Shown one piece after another: positions 1 through 11,314 of a DNA stretch of 64,000 nucleotides. Under the pieces are notes generated by a model. It saw nothing but the letters and a program-made list of their open reading frames with translations. It searched no databases and was not told where the DNA came from. Numbering within the stretch: the stretch's first letter is position 1; each line of letters opens with the position of its first letter. Source of the DNA: Podospora comata (Eukaryota > Ascomycota > Sordariomycetes > Sordariales > Podosporaceae). The DNA is taken from assembly GCA_017354895.1 (NCBI GenBank), contig CP071498.1, forward strand, positions 2,170,001 to 2,234,000, written 5' to 3'. A program made the translations under genes and the position numbers.

Positions 1-2582
1 ATGGCCTGTGCGCTCGCTTGCATTCTTCTGAAATAAACTCCATGTGGCTTCGGAGTTTATTCTTGGTTGCCTCGTTAATGTTAGGTGCCCCCAACTTGAA
101 CAGTTCTTTTTGCTCTGCTGAATCGATATCACAGTTGGTTATGGACGCTTGGGCGGGATAGAGGGTTGGCACTTTCCTCTTCTGGTTGTTGCTCGTGAGT
201 GAGTTTAATTTCAGCTGAGGAAAAGGACACGAAGAACCTCGCGCTTCAAAGGTAAGGTTAAAGGGGCCTTGGCATGGTATACTAACTTCCGGAGTTGAGA
301 CGGGAATGATTATGTGCCTGGTCAGTACAGTAACACAGGCCCCGCGCGGGCGGGATGTAGCCTTGACAGCATATGTCGTGATCTGGCAAAGGGGGGATGG
401 GGGTGGTTACACGAGGATGGCGCGGAGGTACTCACGCTAGGCCTGATCCGGGGGGGTTACGTCTGACTCGGTGATACTGGGGGTACGTTTTATCAACTGG
501 GGGGCTCGATTGTGATTCATATGTGCATAATGGTGGATGTGAAGGTGTGCCTGAAAGAAGGTGATGTCATGGGTTAGAAAACGAGCAGTGCAACCGATGT
601 CGCTGTTGGATGGTTACGGGCCGAAGAGTTTACAAAAATGGAAAATGCTAGCTGATGTATGAGGTCCTACGTTCGTATCTCAGGCCGAGGTTCCGGGAAC
701 ATGATTAGTGATGGCGTCCTTCAACGCCTTCAGCCATGTCAGACTACCCGAGCCTCGTCCAACAAACATTGTCGCTTTCTGTTTTGTGTATCGTATTGAC
801 TATGAAAGGCAAAGCCAATCATATAGTGAAGTCGGTTTCACAGGAGTGTCTCGGCCCTAAGAGACTACAGATGTAGGCGGAAGTCCCGATAACACTACAC
901 CAAGAGATCTGCGGGCTCCGGGATTCGGACATCACCAAGCTGCTTCATTATATCGTATGAGGCTTGACGCCAGACCCTGAGGCAAACCAACTGCATCCTA
1001 TAGTCTGTTTCATCAGCCATTGAAGATTACTGATACAGATAATACCTCCACATCCGTCCGCCGAACTTCGGGTCTCGCCGAACAAACAGTGACCTTCCTA
1101 GGTTTGAGAAAGGCACAGCCAACATGAGCTTGAATCGTGTAGTCTAATCCAATCGGCGTAACCCGGCCCTAAGCACTTACGTATATAGAGGCTGGCATCT
1201 CATAGGCCAATTAGAATGGAATGTTCTGTAACATGGGAAAGAACCATTGTGCCGCCGCCACAATCTTCTGTTGGAATAATTGAGATATTCCTCTGCCTCA
1301 CACCGCACCAACAGACAGCCACAACCTCCTACGCAGAATTCCAGGAACATTCCTCCGCGTTACACAAACCTGAAGCCACCGCCAAGTAAAAGTCTCCGTG
1401 TAGCACGGAGTGTATTGGTTGCCCGTCTAGCTGGGTACCTTGGCTACAAATATCATTGCCTGGCAGGAGTTGGAATCTGCGACAGCAATCGATAGCAAGG
1501 AAATTAAGTTGAGGAGCCAACACGAACACACAAGTCCAGGTAATGCGATAGCGAATTCTATCAAGTGCAACTTGCAGTCTGGGAGGAATTCGCTGCGAGA
1601 GCAACTCGAATGCACGATCCTGGGGTAGCGCTTCCCACATGCAATGAGCTCCAAAACGGCCAAAGCTTTCATCCTGGAGAGGGCTGGAGAAGGGGTGGAA
1701 TGGCGCAGTGATCGAGCAGAGGGACGTCTTGAAACATCAGTTGCCATGCACCAAACAGATCACAAGCTCTTGATACTGGTATTAATGAGATCTGGGGATC
1801 AAGTCATTTTGGTGTTTTTATGGCTTAGTTTGATGGGTAATGTTGTTATCAAGTGTCAATGTGAGTGAGCTTTTAAGTTGTTCATGTTCTGTTTAATTTA
1901 TAGTTCCTTTTCGCTTTCTTTCTTTGAGAGTAGGTCTTTTATCAATTCTGACCAGATTGATATATAGACAAGCCTGGCTAAGTGCTACGCTGTATAATCA
2001 GCCTAATGAAATCAGCTCCCCATTATCGTTAAATTAGTTAGCCCTAACCATGGGTACGGAGAAAACTTAGCAACTTGAAGAGACTTTAAGAGGTAGAGGA
2101 GAGAGCTGCTGAAGTATGTGTGTTGTTGAAGACTGTATTGTGAACAGAGAAATGCTGCTTCCGAGCCATAAAGAATACATCACATTGAAGCCAGGCACAT
2201 AACAATCCCTCTGTTAACAACGCCAATTTGAACTCAATAGAGTTGCCAAAGGAATCTCCCAATACTATCGGCCAAAAAAATGAAGACAATCAAGCCAAAA
2301 ACGCAGTCTGCTTTCACATCCACAGATGCTAGCACCAGGCCATCCACACAGCTGTTCCCAAAAAATACAACCCCTTACTAGGTCCGCTCCAAACAGCCAG
2401 CTGTTCTCATGCCATGAATACACAAAATAACCAAAAAATAAAAAAAATAAAACAAAATAAAGGGAAAGGTCCCCGCCATGATGGCTCTCATCTCCTCCGT
2501 CTATCAAAGGCAGTCCCGTTGACTAGCATTCTGCCTCCCCGTGCCTATATCTCTGCTACTCCAGCTGCCAAATTTATCTACC
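1..2582. other. gene-poor stretch, no supported gene
   Basis: I find no coding region here that I can support. The open frames are all under about 110 codons, overlap one another on both strands and show no recognisable domain. Two stretches, about 748-880 and 1071-1200, share scattered words in the same order (a CAACAAACA-like, a GGCAAAGCCAA/GGCACAGCCAA and a CGGCCCTAAG word), so they may be an old, strongly diverged duplication. No terminal inverted repeats or transposase frame were seen. Confidence 0.5.
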
Positions 2583-2940
2583 CCAGGTGTCCAGCTCCAT
2601 TCTTTGCAGCGTCCTTCTTTGTAGCCTCGTAAAGAGCCCTGTCAGCATCAACCAGTTCCCTCTTGGCTTGATTCCAGTTATCTCTTTTCCTTTCAGAGTA
2701 GTACTCGGCGATTTCGACCCTATAGCTTCGCGTGCCATGCAGCCTTAGCTGCGTCCCGTTCGGCCATGGTAGAACTCGTCGTGTTCAATTTAAGATACTC
2801 TTCCTTGGGAACCTCTCTGCTCTCTGGGCCCATTCCAGTTCATCTTCAGCTCTTCTGAGTGCGGACTTGTTCCATGTGGCTAGCCTTTCCAACCTTCTGA
2901 CTTCCCTTTTGAGATCGGACAATGTGGGGGGGAGTGATTG
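2583..2940 (-). pseudogene. remnant of a coiled-coil protein gene
   Basis: On the minus strand a charged, heptad-like sequence can be followed across three reading frames. It starts with LSDLKREVRRLERLATWNKS, continues as a segment with MAERDAAKAAWHA and ends with SERKRDNWNQAKRELVDADR just before a stop near 2583. The switches of frame fall around 2800 and 2725 with no convincing intron signals, so I read this as a broken gene or its last exon after decay. The composition (Lys, Arg, Glu, Ala) suggests a coiled coil. I do not recognise the family. Its upstream end runs into the minisatellite at 2924-3105, which may have destroyed or displaced the 5' part. Confidence 0.4.
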
Positions 2941-3105
2941 AGTGTGGGGGAGTGATTGAGTGGGGGGGAGTGATTGAGTGTGGGGGGAGTGATTGAGTGT
3001 GGGGGAGTGATTGAGTGTGGGGGGAGTGATTGAGTGTGGGGGGGAGTGATTGAGTGTGGGGGGGAGTGATTGAGTGTGGGGGGGAGTGAGTGAGTGTGGG
3101 CTTGT
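2924..3105. repeat. G-rich minisatellite, about 9 copies of a 18-21 bp unit
   Basis: A tandem array whose unit reads roughly GGGGGGAGTGATTGAGTGT. The core AGTGATTGAG occurs about eight times, plus one variant AGTGAGTGAG near 3086. Unit length varies because the G run is 5 to 7 long. The strand asymmetry is strong: G on plus, C on minus. Minus-strand open frames through it give a His/Pro/Ser-rich repeat that is a by-product of the array and should not be read as a protein. Confidence 0.9.
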
Positions 3106-3664
3106 GTGGTTTGATGCGAGAGTGTGGATTCTTGGAAGATTTCGAGTGTTGGTGGAGGTGAGTTGGGAGTGTGTGCCTGCATTTTCGACATGCTTCAAGA
3201 GGCCGAGGGAAGATATCTATTTGTAAGGGAAGGAATGTGCGGTGTGTGGCACGAGGGCATTTGGCAGGTTGAAATCAGCTGGGTGACTTGGAAGTTGTGT
3301 GAGCATGGAAAGCAGGAAAGTACAACTATGAAAGGGTCAGCCATCAGGGTTCCAGGTTACCTGCCCGGTCATACCCAGGTTGCAAACAACAATACGGTTT
3401 CAGAATTCGAATATCTAGTACCGCCGTCCATTTTCTCTGACACTGTGCTATCTCGACAGGTCGTGGTGGCCCCCATCTTCATACCAGACGGCCACCTTTA
3501 ACTTGTGAGTCGCGACCCATATGTCACGGCTCATTGACATCTGTGGGCTTGCAAAGGCGAACGTTGGCAGTTACCCAACCTTCCACATGGAAAAAATTCC
3601 GGCTTTTCTCGGCGTCTCGGTGCCACGTCCCCCGCCGGCACTATTCGGCCACTTCCTCAAGATG
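3106..3664. other. intergenic, no gene seen
   Basis: This lies between the minisatellite and the 3' end of the membrane protein gene at 3665. The plus-strand frames here (up to 125 codons) have no domain and an unlikely composition. The part next to 3665 is probably 3' untranslated sequence of that gene. Confidence 0.4.
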
Positions 3665-5254
3665 TCATTTCCAAAGCAAGTACGGTCGCCTTTTGCGCAA
3701 GTTGATCCCGGCTGGGAATTCCACCCTTCCATCCTCCTTCACCATCGCCGGAAGCTCGTCGCCACACCCATAACATGAAAGCCCGCACCTGTTTGAAAAT
3801 ATCCTTTCAGAACCAGTGGCTGCAAATTCCCAAGACGAATTTGGTCCATTGACCTCACACTCCCAGCAATACACCTCAATTTCATCCAATCGGTCAAAGC
3901 ATTCCTGCATGACTTGGCGAAGATTGACAACCACAGGCTGGTGTGATTCTTCTTCGGAATCTTCCGTATTCAACCATGGCGAAAGGGAGTCGCCACAGTC
4001 GTGACAGAATAAAGGACTTTCTCCAGGTGTCGAACTACATAACATGTCTTCAGCCAGATCTGGTATTATTAGCTTCCCATCTTGGTCAATGTGTTGCGGC
4101 TCGCACTTCCAGCAAAAGGCCAGATTATGAGTGTCGAAATCGCTCTTTAGCTCTTGTTCAATAAATCCCGTCACGTCCACGGGGTACACCGAGTGTATTG
4201 CCTCGTCAAATTGATACTCGGCTGGAGAGTGCGCGGTTCTCAATCTCTTGCGCCTGGCTGCTTCCGCTCTCGAATATCTTTCCAATCCTGTTGACAATCC
4301 CAAGTGCAATTGCGGCGCTGATAAGGGAGAGCTAAAATCGAAATCGGCAGCCATTCCGGTACCAAAAGATATGGGCGGGGGAACAGGTGACCTTTCTTCC
4401 GGTGAAAGAATGGAATGAGACTCCTGTCGTGGCCTCTCCATTTTCATACTCTCGGCGAGTAACCCAAGTTCCCGGCTTTTCCTAGGGTGCCGGGAGAGAT
4501 ATCGATGCTGTATGATCCTCCGCACCTTTTTGCTGAATATTGCCCACCAAAGGATAGTGAAGGGAAAGCCAGCAAGTACCACGCCGAAACCCTGGGAGTA
4601 CCCTACGCTGACACCAATTTCTCGGCGATACATGCGCGAAACAATCCACGGCGTTGGTGGCGGATCGAGAGAAGTCGTTTTGACTGTCTGGCAACTGGTC
4701 TGCTTGAAATTGCTCTGCGAAAATTGGATGTTAGAGGGTTTGCTTGGGATGAAAGTAAGTATCCGTGGCAATAAAAGGCTCACTGTCTGGCAGAACTCCA
4801 AAAACTCTTTCTTCGCCGTCCACTCAGCCAACCTTAAAGCCTTTCGGCTATCCTCCATCGCACAAATCGCCGTCCATAGTGCTACGCAGGTCACAGCAAA
4901 ACCGGCCATTGCAGCCAGGATCCGACTGGCTCTACCAACAATGCTCCCGGATCTTCCAAAGACAGATGCAGGTTGTAGACTTCGGAAAAACGCGCCGAGA
5001 ATTGCCACAAACTTGAATGTATTCATGGAGTTTGCCAAACTCGCGAATGGGTTGGTTGAATGTGATTCTCTCAATTCCCTCTCCTTCGTAGGGCAAGAGA
5101 ATGGTCCAGAATAGCTCGGCATTATCGTCGCTGCTGCATTAACAGATGGACCAGGTGAAACAGGTCCTCCACTACCCATGGTTGAATGCTCGTGATCGGC
5201 CATATCGACACCTGATGGATTCAGTTTGCCTAGGTAATTTACTGCTAAGGTCAT
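3665..5254 (-). CDS. uncharacterised membrane protein with two C-terminal Cys4 repeats
   Basis: A single open frame of 529 codons. I prefer the internal ATG at 5203 (MADHEHSTMGSGG), giving 512 residues, because the 17 residues before it look like leader sequence. The N-terminal third has two or three hydrophobic segments, around ILAAMAGFAVTCVALWTAIC and FGVVLAGFPFTILWWAIF. A Ser/Pro-rich linker follows. The C-terminal part holds two copies of one module: FCWKCEP followed by FCHDCGDSL, and YCWECEV followed by SCYGCGDEL. Each gives two CxxC pairs, as in a zinc ribbon. The layout suggests a membrane anchor with a paired zinc-ribbon domain on one side. I do not recognise the family, and neighbouring genes give no hint. 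Coding is well supported by length and by the internal repeat. Confidence 0.7.
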   Translation of the reverse strand: MTLAVNYLGKLNPSGVDMADHEHSTMGSGGPVSPGPSVNAAATIMPSYSGPFSCPTKERELRESHSTNPFASLANSMNTFKFVAILGAFFRSLQPASVFGRSGSIVGRASRILAAMAGFAVTCVALWTAICAMEDSRKALRLAEWTAKKEFLEFCQTVSLLLPRILTFIPSKPSNIQFSQSNFKQTSCQTVKTTSLDPPPTPWIVSRMYRREIGVSVGYSQGFGVVLAGFPFTILWWAIFSKKVRRIIQHRYLSRHPRKSRELGLLAESMKMERPRQESHSILSPEERSPVPPPISFGTGMAADFDFSSPLSAPQLHLGLSTGLERYSRAEAARRKRLRTAHSPAEYQFDEAIHSVYPVDVTGFIEQELKSDFDTHNLAFCWKCEPQHIDQDGKLIIPDLAEDMLCSSTPGESPLFCHDCGDSLSPWLNTEDSEEESHQPVVVNLRQVMQECFDRLDEIEVYCWECEVNGPNSSWEFAATGSERIFSNRCGLSCYGCGDELPAMVKEDGRVEFPAGINLRKRRPYLLWK

Positions 5255-6015
5255 AGGATGGTACTTCTGAAGTCTCGACGCTTTGTTGAATGAGGGCGGG
5301 GGCCTCCATGTTCAGTGTGGCAGTGCATAAGCAGGTAAGGTAGCTCTACATGTACCTTGAACAGCCCCCAAGCACTTTCAGCCTCGTCGAAAATGTGAGA
5401 TGGAACACATCGATCTCTATATCATCCAGTTTTGACTTTGAGTTAGAAACAATAAGCGAACTGGACACATGACCAGAAGTCAGAAATATAGCATGTATGG
5501 TAAGGCCTTCCGCAGCTCGAGCGAGTGACCTTTTGGTCTTCGGTGCGGCCTAGAGATGGCCAATCAGCAGGATATGGCAAGCCATTCAGATGTTTATTTT
5601 CCAGCTTACTCCGCTGCCTGTGATCTAAGAGGGTTCGATCGAGAAAGTCTGCTTTTTTCAGTGCCAAGCATTGATATATAATATCTGTATCTGGTACTAT
5701 CATGGTCAAGGCACTAGCCTCCACATCCTCCACCTCTCGCGTTGAGCTCGCGTCCTTTTTTGTTCTCCAAAAACACCTATCACCGCCTTTTCCATCGTCG
5801 TCAACATTTATTACAACTGGGTTTTGCCCCAACACCACGATGTCTCTCATCCATCAATCAATGCCACAGAGCTGTCTTGCTTAAACAAGACATCTTCAAT
5901 ACATATCAGAGTATAAGCCCCACAGACACCTTTGTCTCGAATCACCACAGCGCGCAGAATCCTCGCGAGCTGGACATACCGGAGGTCCAGTTCCTGGAGC
6001 TTCAAATCTTGAATC
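5255..6015. other. intergenic, no intact gene
   Basis: This is the region upstream of the membrane protein gene (minus) and of the broken oxygenase-family gene (plus). Open frames of 60-135 codons on both strands, including the minus frame 5443-5850, have no recognisable motif. The catalytic first third expected for the oxygenase family is not found here in any frame. Confidence 0.4.
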
Positions 6016-8302
6016 AGGCCTTGGGCCGTTGGTTGGCATCTGGGCAGATTTCCTGGTTTTTACCAGAAACTCGATCACGACTTTGCAGAAGTTAACCTGT
6101 CACTCAAAGCCCTTGAGCGAAGCGACCTTTGTGGAGTGCAGGCTATTCTCACCGTCTCCAAGGATCTTCCCTTCGAGGTGTTTTTTTAGCACGTATCCGA
6201 CATGAGCAAAGGGGCTCCAGTGACGCAGATTCTGAGTTGGAAGAGATCAGCGATTATGGCGACGACCCCAATAGTCCGAGCAAATTCGAGACTCACAAAC
6301 CAATCCCGATCAGAGGTCTCGCTGAGCAGAGTGATGTAGTTGACAAGCTGTACGATGTCGATGGTAATGAGGTTGTTGCCAACATCCCGGTTGAGGATGC
6401 CGAATTTGTGGATCACGATCCATTTGCCGGCGCCAAATGTACAGCTCGATACACTCGTGGCTCTGAGGATTGGCTAAGCTCCTCTGCCTTTGAAGAGATG
6501 GCTGGAGTTGATGTTAATACTCTTCTCGCACAGGCCCCTGTGGCAACCAACGAGTTCAAGGTTGCGGTATGACAACCTGGAAGCTTTATTCTCTAATTGG
6601 GAATATTGTTGGGCATTTATGCTGATGACGGTCTAGGCTGTTGTCATCGTCCCTCACGCGCCTCTTCCGCCATACTTTATTCGTCTCAATGTCTGGAAAC
6701 AGCTATGGGCCATGAATTATAGCACGCGGGATTATGGTGACCATGTGGCAAAATATTTTTTGTGATTGTGCCTACGCCCAAACGCACCCGAGTCAGCCTT
6801 GCATTCACTTAAGCAGCTCTGGAGAAGGGGCCGTGAGGTTGTCTGGGAACAGGAAGAGGCCATCAACAACAAGAGATATCCACCCGGGCGCTGGTGATGG
6901 ATTTTGCGAAAGGCTCAGCATAGTGCAAAAAGGGTAAGTCATCTTGGGGAAAAGAGGATAACAACAACGCACCTTCTGTTGAGAGCAGTAAACCGAGCTG
7001 ACATGGTGTTAGCCTTGATGCGTTTATCCACAAGCAGCCATCAATTCCCCACTAACTGTGGACGGTCTCAACTCTTGCCCCTTTCAGCACCAAGACTTCC
7101 ACCCAGACGAGACCACTGTTTGACTGGGCCCAACGAACGATCATCGGTTTGTTCGAGTCTGGAAAGAGGGGGCAATAATGGTCTCTTGATGAACTTCATG
7201 GCGCCCCTTTAGCCGATGTTGGCCTCTAGTATGCACCCATTCGAGGCACTAATAACTTTGTACTTTACCCCCCCGTCCGGGTGCCTCTAACACCTGCTCG
7301 CAACTAATGCGCTCTCATGAAAGGGTTATCCCGCACCTCAAAATGGGAGTGGATCCTGGGCCAATCCTGGAGGCCAAAAACAAACTGGTCAAGTTCTGGG
7401 AACATGTAAACCCTGTGAAATTGACTGGCCAATTTCTACTCGAGTTTCTCTCTCGCCTCAGACAACACGGCAACAAAAGTCTCCACCCACCTCATGCCAC
7501 GACTCGACTCTACCGAAGCATCGCAGCTTGGTTCCTCGCGTCGGGAAAGCTCAAGCACTTCGGCCAGTATTATCATTCGCGGGCCAGAACCACACCACAG
7601 GAGGCAGATGATCTCTTCGATTTCTTCCAGGTTCTCGACCGCGAATTTCCCTCTCTCGTCTCACCTTGTTCGTCGAGGAACTCTCCAAGGCAGACCTTAA
7701 TACGGGTGCCAGCTCCGAAGCCCACTGCTTCACTTGGATTCCCCTCCTCAATCACCTACTACCTACCCTTTGCCGCCGCCAAAATGGCTTCTTCCAAAGA
7801 GAATCCAAGCCTGGAGCATCGGCTCTGGCCGGCAATCTACAAGACACGCATCTCGGCTTATGTAGCTGACTTCCTCGGTGAGCGACCTAGCCGGCGTTCT
7901 CTCAAACGAAAGGGTCTCTACAGCGTTTGTAAACTATGCGCCCTGGTGAGAAGGTTTTTGGAGGATGAGAAGAAACAGGTGTCTAGTGTGAGGGTCCTGA
8001 GAAAGGACATGAGTGCGCATTTGCATGACGATATTAATGATGTGGCGCTTGGGGAGGATCTACAGCATGTTACGAAGAAGCCGGAGAGGTTGGTGGTGGT
8101 GACGAAGACATTTAAGCTGGGTGACGGACATCTGAAGCGGTGGGTGGGGAAGGTGGAACAGGTCAGAGAGGTGATGAGGGGGTTTGATGCTCGGCTTCTT
8201 GAGGAGGTTGTTGGAGATGTTGATGTTTGGGGGGAGGTTGTTATCCCAGGGGGGGGGGAGGGGGCTACGGAGAGGGTGGCGAAAAGGAGGAGACTTTATT
8301 GA
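6016..8302 (+). pseudogene. broken copy of a large fungal 2OG-Fe(II) oxygenase-family gene, catalytic part missing
   Basis: Pieces of one long protein follow each other in the right order across several frames. First comes GRFPGFYQKLDHDF with VQAILTVSKDLPFEVF (about 6040-6186), then ARIRHEQRGSSDADSELEE to about 6566. After an intact-looking intron (6567-6636, GTATGA...GTCTAG) comes AVVIVPHAPLPPYF. A WRRGREVVWEQEEAINNKR piece follows near 6825, and finally the 331-codon frame 7307-8302, which ends with a Cys-rich CKLCALVRRFLEDEKKQV module. From memory this order matches the middle and C-terminal parts of a large fungal protein family whose N-terminus is a 2OG-Fe(II) dioxygenase. That N-terminus is absent. 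Frame changes occur at a T run near 6181, near 6765, between 6765 and 7300 several times, and probably near 7660. I regard it as dead; a truncated product from 7307 cannot be excluded. Confidence 0.55.
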
Positions 8303-9450
8303 TTTTGGGTTCCAGAGAGGAAAGCAGGTTTCTTGGATAGGTGGATATGAAGATATGGTTGACTTTGAAATCAGATCGATAGCTGCGCGTCCATCCATCT
8401 TGTTCCGAAAACAACAAGCGGCAAGAACTCAAGTTTCCGGCACCAGTCCGTTCTCTTTCCAACAGGCCCGTACTAGCTTTGCTATGCGTGGGGCAGTTCG
8501 TCGCATTCATAGGGATTACGACTCCCGGGTTCATAATGGGAGGCATACATCTATACAGACTCGTGCCCCTAAAGCTCCGGTACTCCTTCTACATACCCCC
8601 TTAATTTACAAAATTCTACTGCAGTTCCAGCGGTGCAGAGAGCCAGAACAAACTACCGCCCCCCCTTGGGCATATCATTCGGAGCTGTATGTCTGGTAGA
8701 CCTCTCTCAAAGACTTTCCTCCCAGAACGACAAGCGCGTGTGGACTACGGGGTTCTGAATTCATTTAGGAGCCAAAGCACATATAAACAAGATGTCCCTC
8801 TAGTTTGCAACGTGAGATCTACGCTGGTAGAGCTGTAGAGGCATTTTCGGGCTCTCTTTCAAGGTCAATTTTAGATCAGCGCTATAGCTAATGCGCCGTC
8901 AAGGCAAGTCAGAAGATTATATAATGCTTCTCTACCGCGTGGCTATCATGAGTTGGAGATATCATTCGGGGAGAGTTGTGATGCAAGTCATGAGGGGCAT
9001 AATATGGTGCCTTGTACAGAACAGGAGGGTCGTTGTTACGCCCGTCTGATAAGTGGTAGTTCTATAAGATCGGTATGAAGAGCAAAAGGGCTTGGCAGGG
9101 TTTGGTAATAAAGAAGAATGTAATTTGTGCAATGTATTGTATAAAGACCTGCAATTTTAACGGACAGCTCTGGACCTCGCAGCAAAATATCAGGTGGTTG
9201 GCGGTGGCCGGAGATCTATTCGACTAGCGAGCATAGGAACTTGAACAGAGCCCTTCTTGTTTTGTGTGCAAAATGGCCTTTTCTAAAGCGTTCCTCACTA
9301 TGGATTTAGCGGAAGAACTAAGGGTCAAGGGATGGCTAAAAGAGCTTGTGTCATTGAAGCTACTGATGCTTACTCACCTTTGAAAAAACGCAGAGATATC
9401 AACCATATTTAAAATCATCGCTTGCCTTCCCTCCCGCAACTGATACCCCT
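8303..9450. other. intergenic, nothing recognised
   Basis: No coding frame with a plausible composition. The first few hundred bases follow the stop of the 331-codon frame and may be its old 3' flank. No repeats or RNA genes were recognised. Confidence 0.4.
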
Positions 9451-10560
9451 TTATCGAAGAACCTGGTCAAGAAACCGGCCTATCACCCGGAGTATCCTCA
9501 TCGCCATCTTTCGTTTTGATGTTCCTGGCACCACAGCCGCAAAGTCTCTGTATTCGATGTTATTCATCTTGAGATCTTCCTCATGCTCTTGCAGCATGCG
9601 GTTCCGTGAGTCAAAACTCTCCGTTTGAAAATCCCTAAAGGCTAGAGACTCGAGCCTTTGTGTCTCCCAAAAGTCTAATGGGGGAGATTCTGATGCTGAG
9701 GCTGCTGATTTCCATGGCGAAGTCGATGTTTGAGTGGGCTGAGGATTGCTGGCGGAGATGACACGCCGTATCGACTTGATGGCTGCTTTGCCGTCTGCCG
9801 ACATTCTGGCTCTGGCTATCAGCATGTTAGACAAACCACCCATGCTTGGGCATAGGCTAGTGGCTGTGACACACCTTGTAGCATTGAGATTATGTGTGCC
9901 CGATCGAGGACCGCTCGAGGTGATGCCAATGTCGGTGGTGGCTGATGGGTGGCCCTTTCCATCATCAAGAAAAGCTTAAGACGGCGCCCAGACCAAAGAT
10001 AAGACTAAAACTTCTTCATGGCGGGTGGGTGAAATGAGATTGTTGAATTCGAGTTTTGAATGTTGCTGGTGGCTTCAACCTTCAGTGTGCAGCTTACTTA
10101 GAGGCATGGATGCTGCTCTGTTGGATCCCCTACCATTGTTGACGAGAAATGCCCCTGGGACTACCACGTTTAGATTCGTTCAGGAACTTCATGAGGGTAG
10201 ATTTTCTACAACCAGCCCTCCCGCTGATCCAGTAGACTCTTCCGGGGGTGTTCCACCACTCCACGAAGTAGGCCCAGGGAACCGCGCCATCTTCAGGGCT
10301 TTCGTTGATTGTCCCCTCTTCCTCAGCTTTCATTTTCAGTCCAGAATATAGCTAAACTTCAAAGAAGCACACATATCTTTCTGTAGCTGTTCTTTGGCTT
10401 TGGTGGCACCGGAGTTCAATCCCCTCCAGCTCGTAGATCTGATAGGGCTGAGTGCCAAGGCACTGTGGTTGCCCCTGAACAACAAGGGATGGGATTGTTT
10501 TCCTTTTGCCGTTTTTGAGGAGGTTGGTGTCAGCGACCTGACATGGTCTAGGGTGCGTTT
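9451..10560 (-). pseudogene. scrap of a NACHT-type NTPase gene
   Basis: On the minus strand, 10130-10333 encodes WWNTPGRVYWISGRAGCRKS followed by TLMKFLNES. This fits the Walker A region of fungal NACHT proteins, whose usual form is close to YWISGKAGSGKSTLMKFL. Here the second P-loop Gly position is Cys-Arg, so binding would probably be lost. The frame closes shortly before and after, and no Walker B or downstream domain was found. Further along the same strand, 9451-9843 is a 130-codon frame with ESLAFRDFQTESFDSRNRM and EHEED, which loosely resembles the linker that precedes NACHT domains. It lies on the wrong side of the P-loop piece, so it may come from a second copy. This is a remnant, not a working gene. 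Confidence 0.4.
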
Positions 10561-11314
10561 CAGTCGGCTTGGCGATGCAGACAGAGGCGGAAGAAGAGGT
10601 GGCCCAAGCTCGGGTTCAGCCTCAATTGGCTGCGGCGGTGGCCGATGGCGGACAGGGGAGAGGCCGGGGGAGCTGCATCAACCAAGAATTCGAGGTTGGC
10701 CATTGCGGGGTTTTAGAAGGTCGGAATCTGTAGCTATTCAGGGCCCATCCACTCGGTGACGCAATTCCCAGCCTTCTTTTGAGGGCAACAGAAGATTGTA
10801 GACGGTGGTTTTCTAGTTTTCTAGTTTTCTAGCTGCAAACCGGGAACGCGGTCTGGGTCATCAGCTGTGGGCTGGTGGACTCCCCATAAGCAGCTAAGGA
10901 GCAGAAGTGGCTCCTCGACCTGCATCTCGTCTGTGCAACCGCTGCGTCCCGTTTGCTGCTGCTCACATCATCAACGCCCTGCGCCGCGCTGCAGCAACAT
11001 TCAAGGTCCAGCCAGCATCCTGCAGCCGCCTGTTTCCCTGCGAGCGCCGCCTCTCTGTTTACATACATACATACATACTACTTGTGCATTTGCGCCCGAC
11101 ACCACCCCACCACTCACCACTCACCCGACTTGCCCGACCGACCGACCGACCGACCCCAGCCTCCCCCGACCGACCTTGTCTATCTGTCTGTCCTCTCCAC
11201 CGCCAATCTCAATCCATCTCCGGCCAAGAACGAACAGACTCGCTCGCGCTCCTTCACTCACTCCTCCCCTAGGCTGTCCTCGAACCGCCATGATCGCGAC
11301 CAATTGAAACCACC
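10561..11314. promoter_or_regulatory. promoter and pyrimidine-rich leader of the RhoGEF gene
   Basis: Upstream of the ATG at 11315 there is a C/T-rich region from about 10960 to 11310. It contains a CATA run (about 11060-11080) and a CGAC run (about 11137-11155). Long CT-rich leaders of this kind are common in highly regulated Pezizomycotina genes. No coding frame here is supported; the three overlapping plus frames at 10867-11387 are by-products of the low-complexity sequence. A threefold TTTTCTAG repeat lies at 10808-10832. Confidence 0.5.

Noticed and set aside
2785-3198. His/Pro/Ser-rich repeat protein frame on the minus strand
   Set aside because: It is the translation of the minisatellite; a second frame through the same array gives a similar repeat.
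5591-5650. GGTTCGATC, considered as a tRNA T-arm
   Set aside because: No matching acceptor stem or A box upstream; no tRNA could be folded here or at the other GGTTCGA-like words in the window.
5443-5850. 135-codon minus frame
   Set aside because: No motif, no good start context, and overlapping frames of similar length on the other strand.
11137-11155. CGAC run before the RhoGEF start, considered as a regulatory array
   Set aside because: A simple microsatellite in a CT-rich leader, with no sign of function beyond low complexity.
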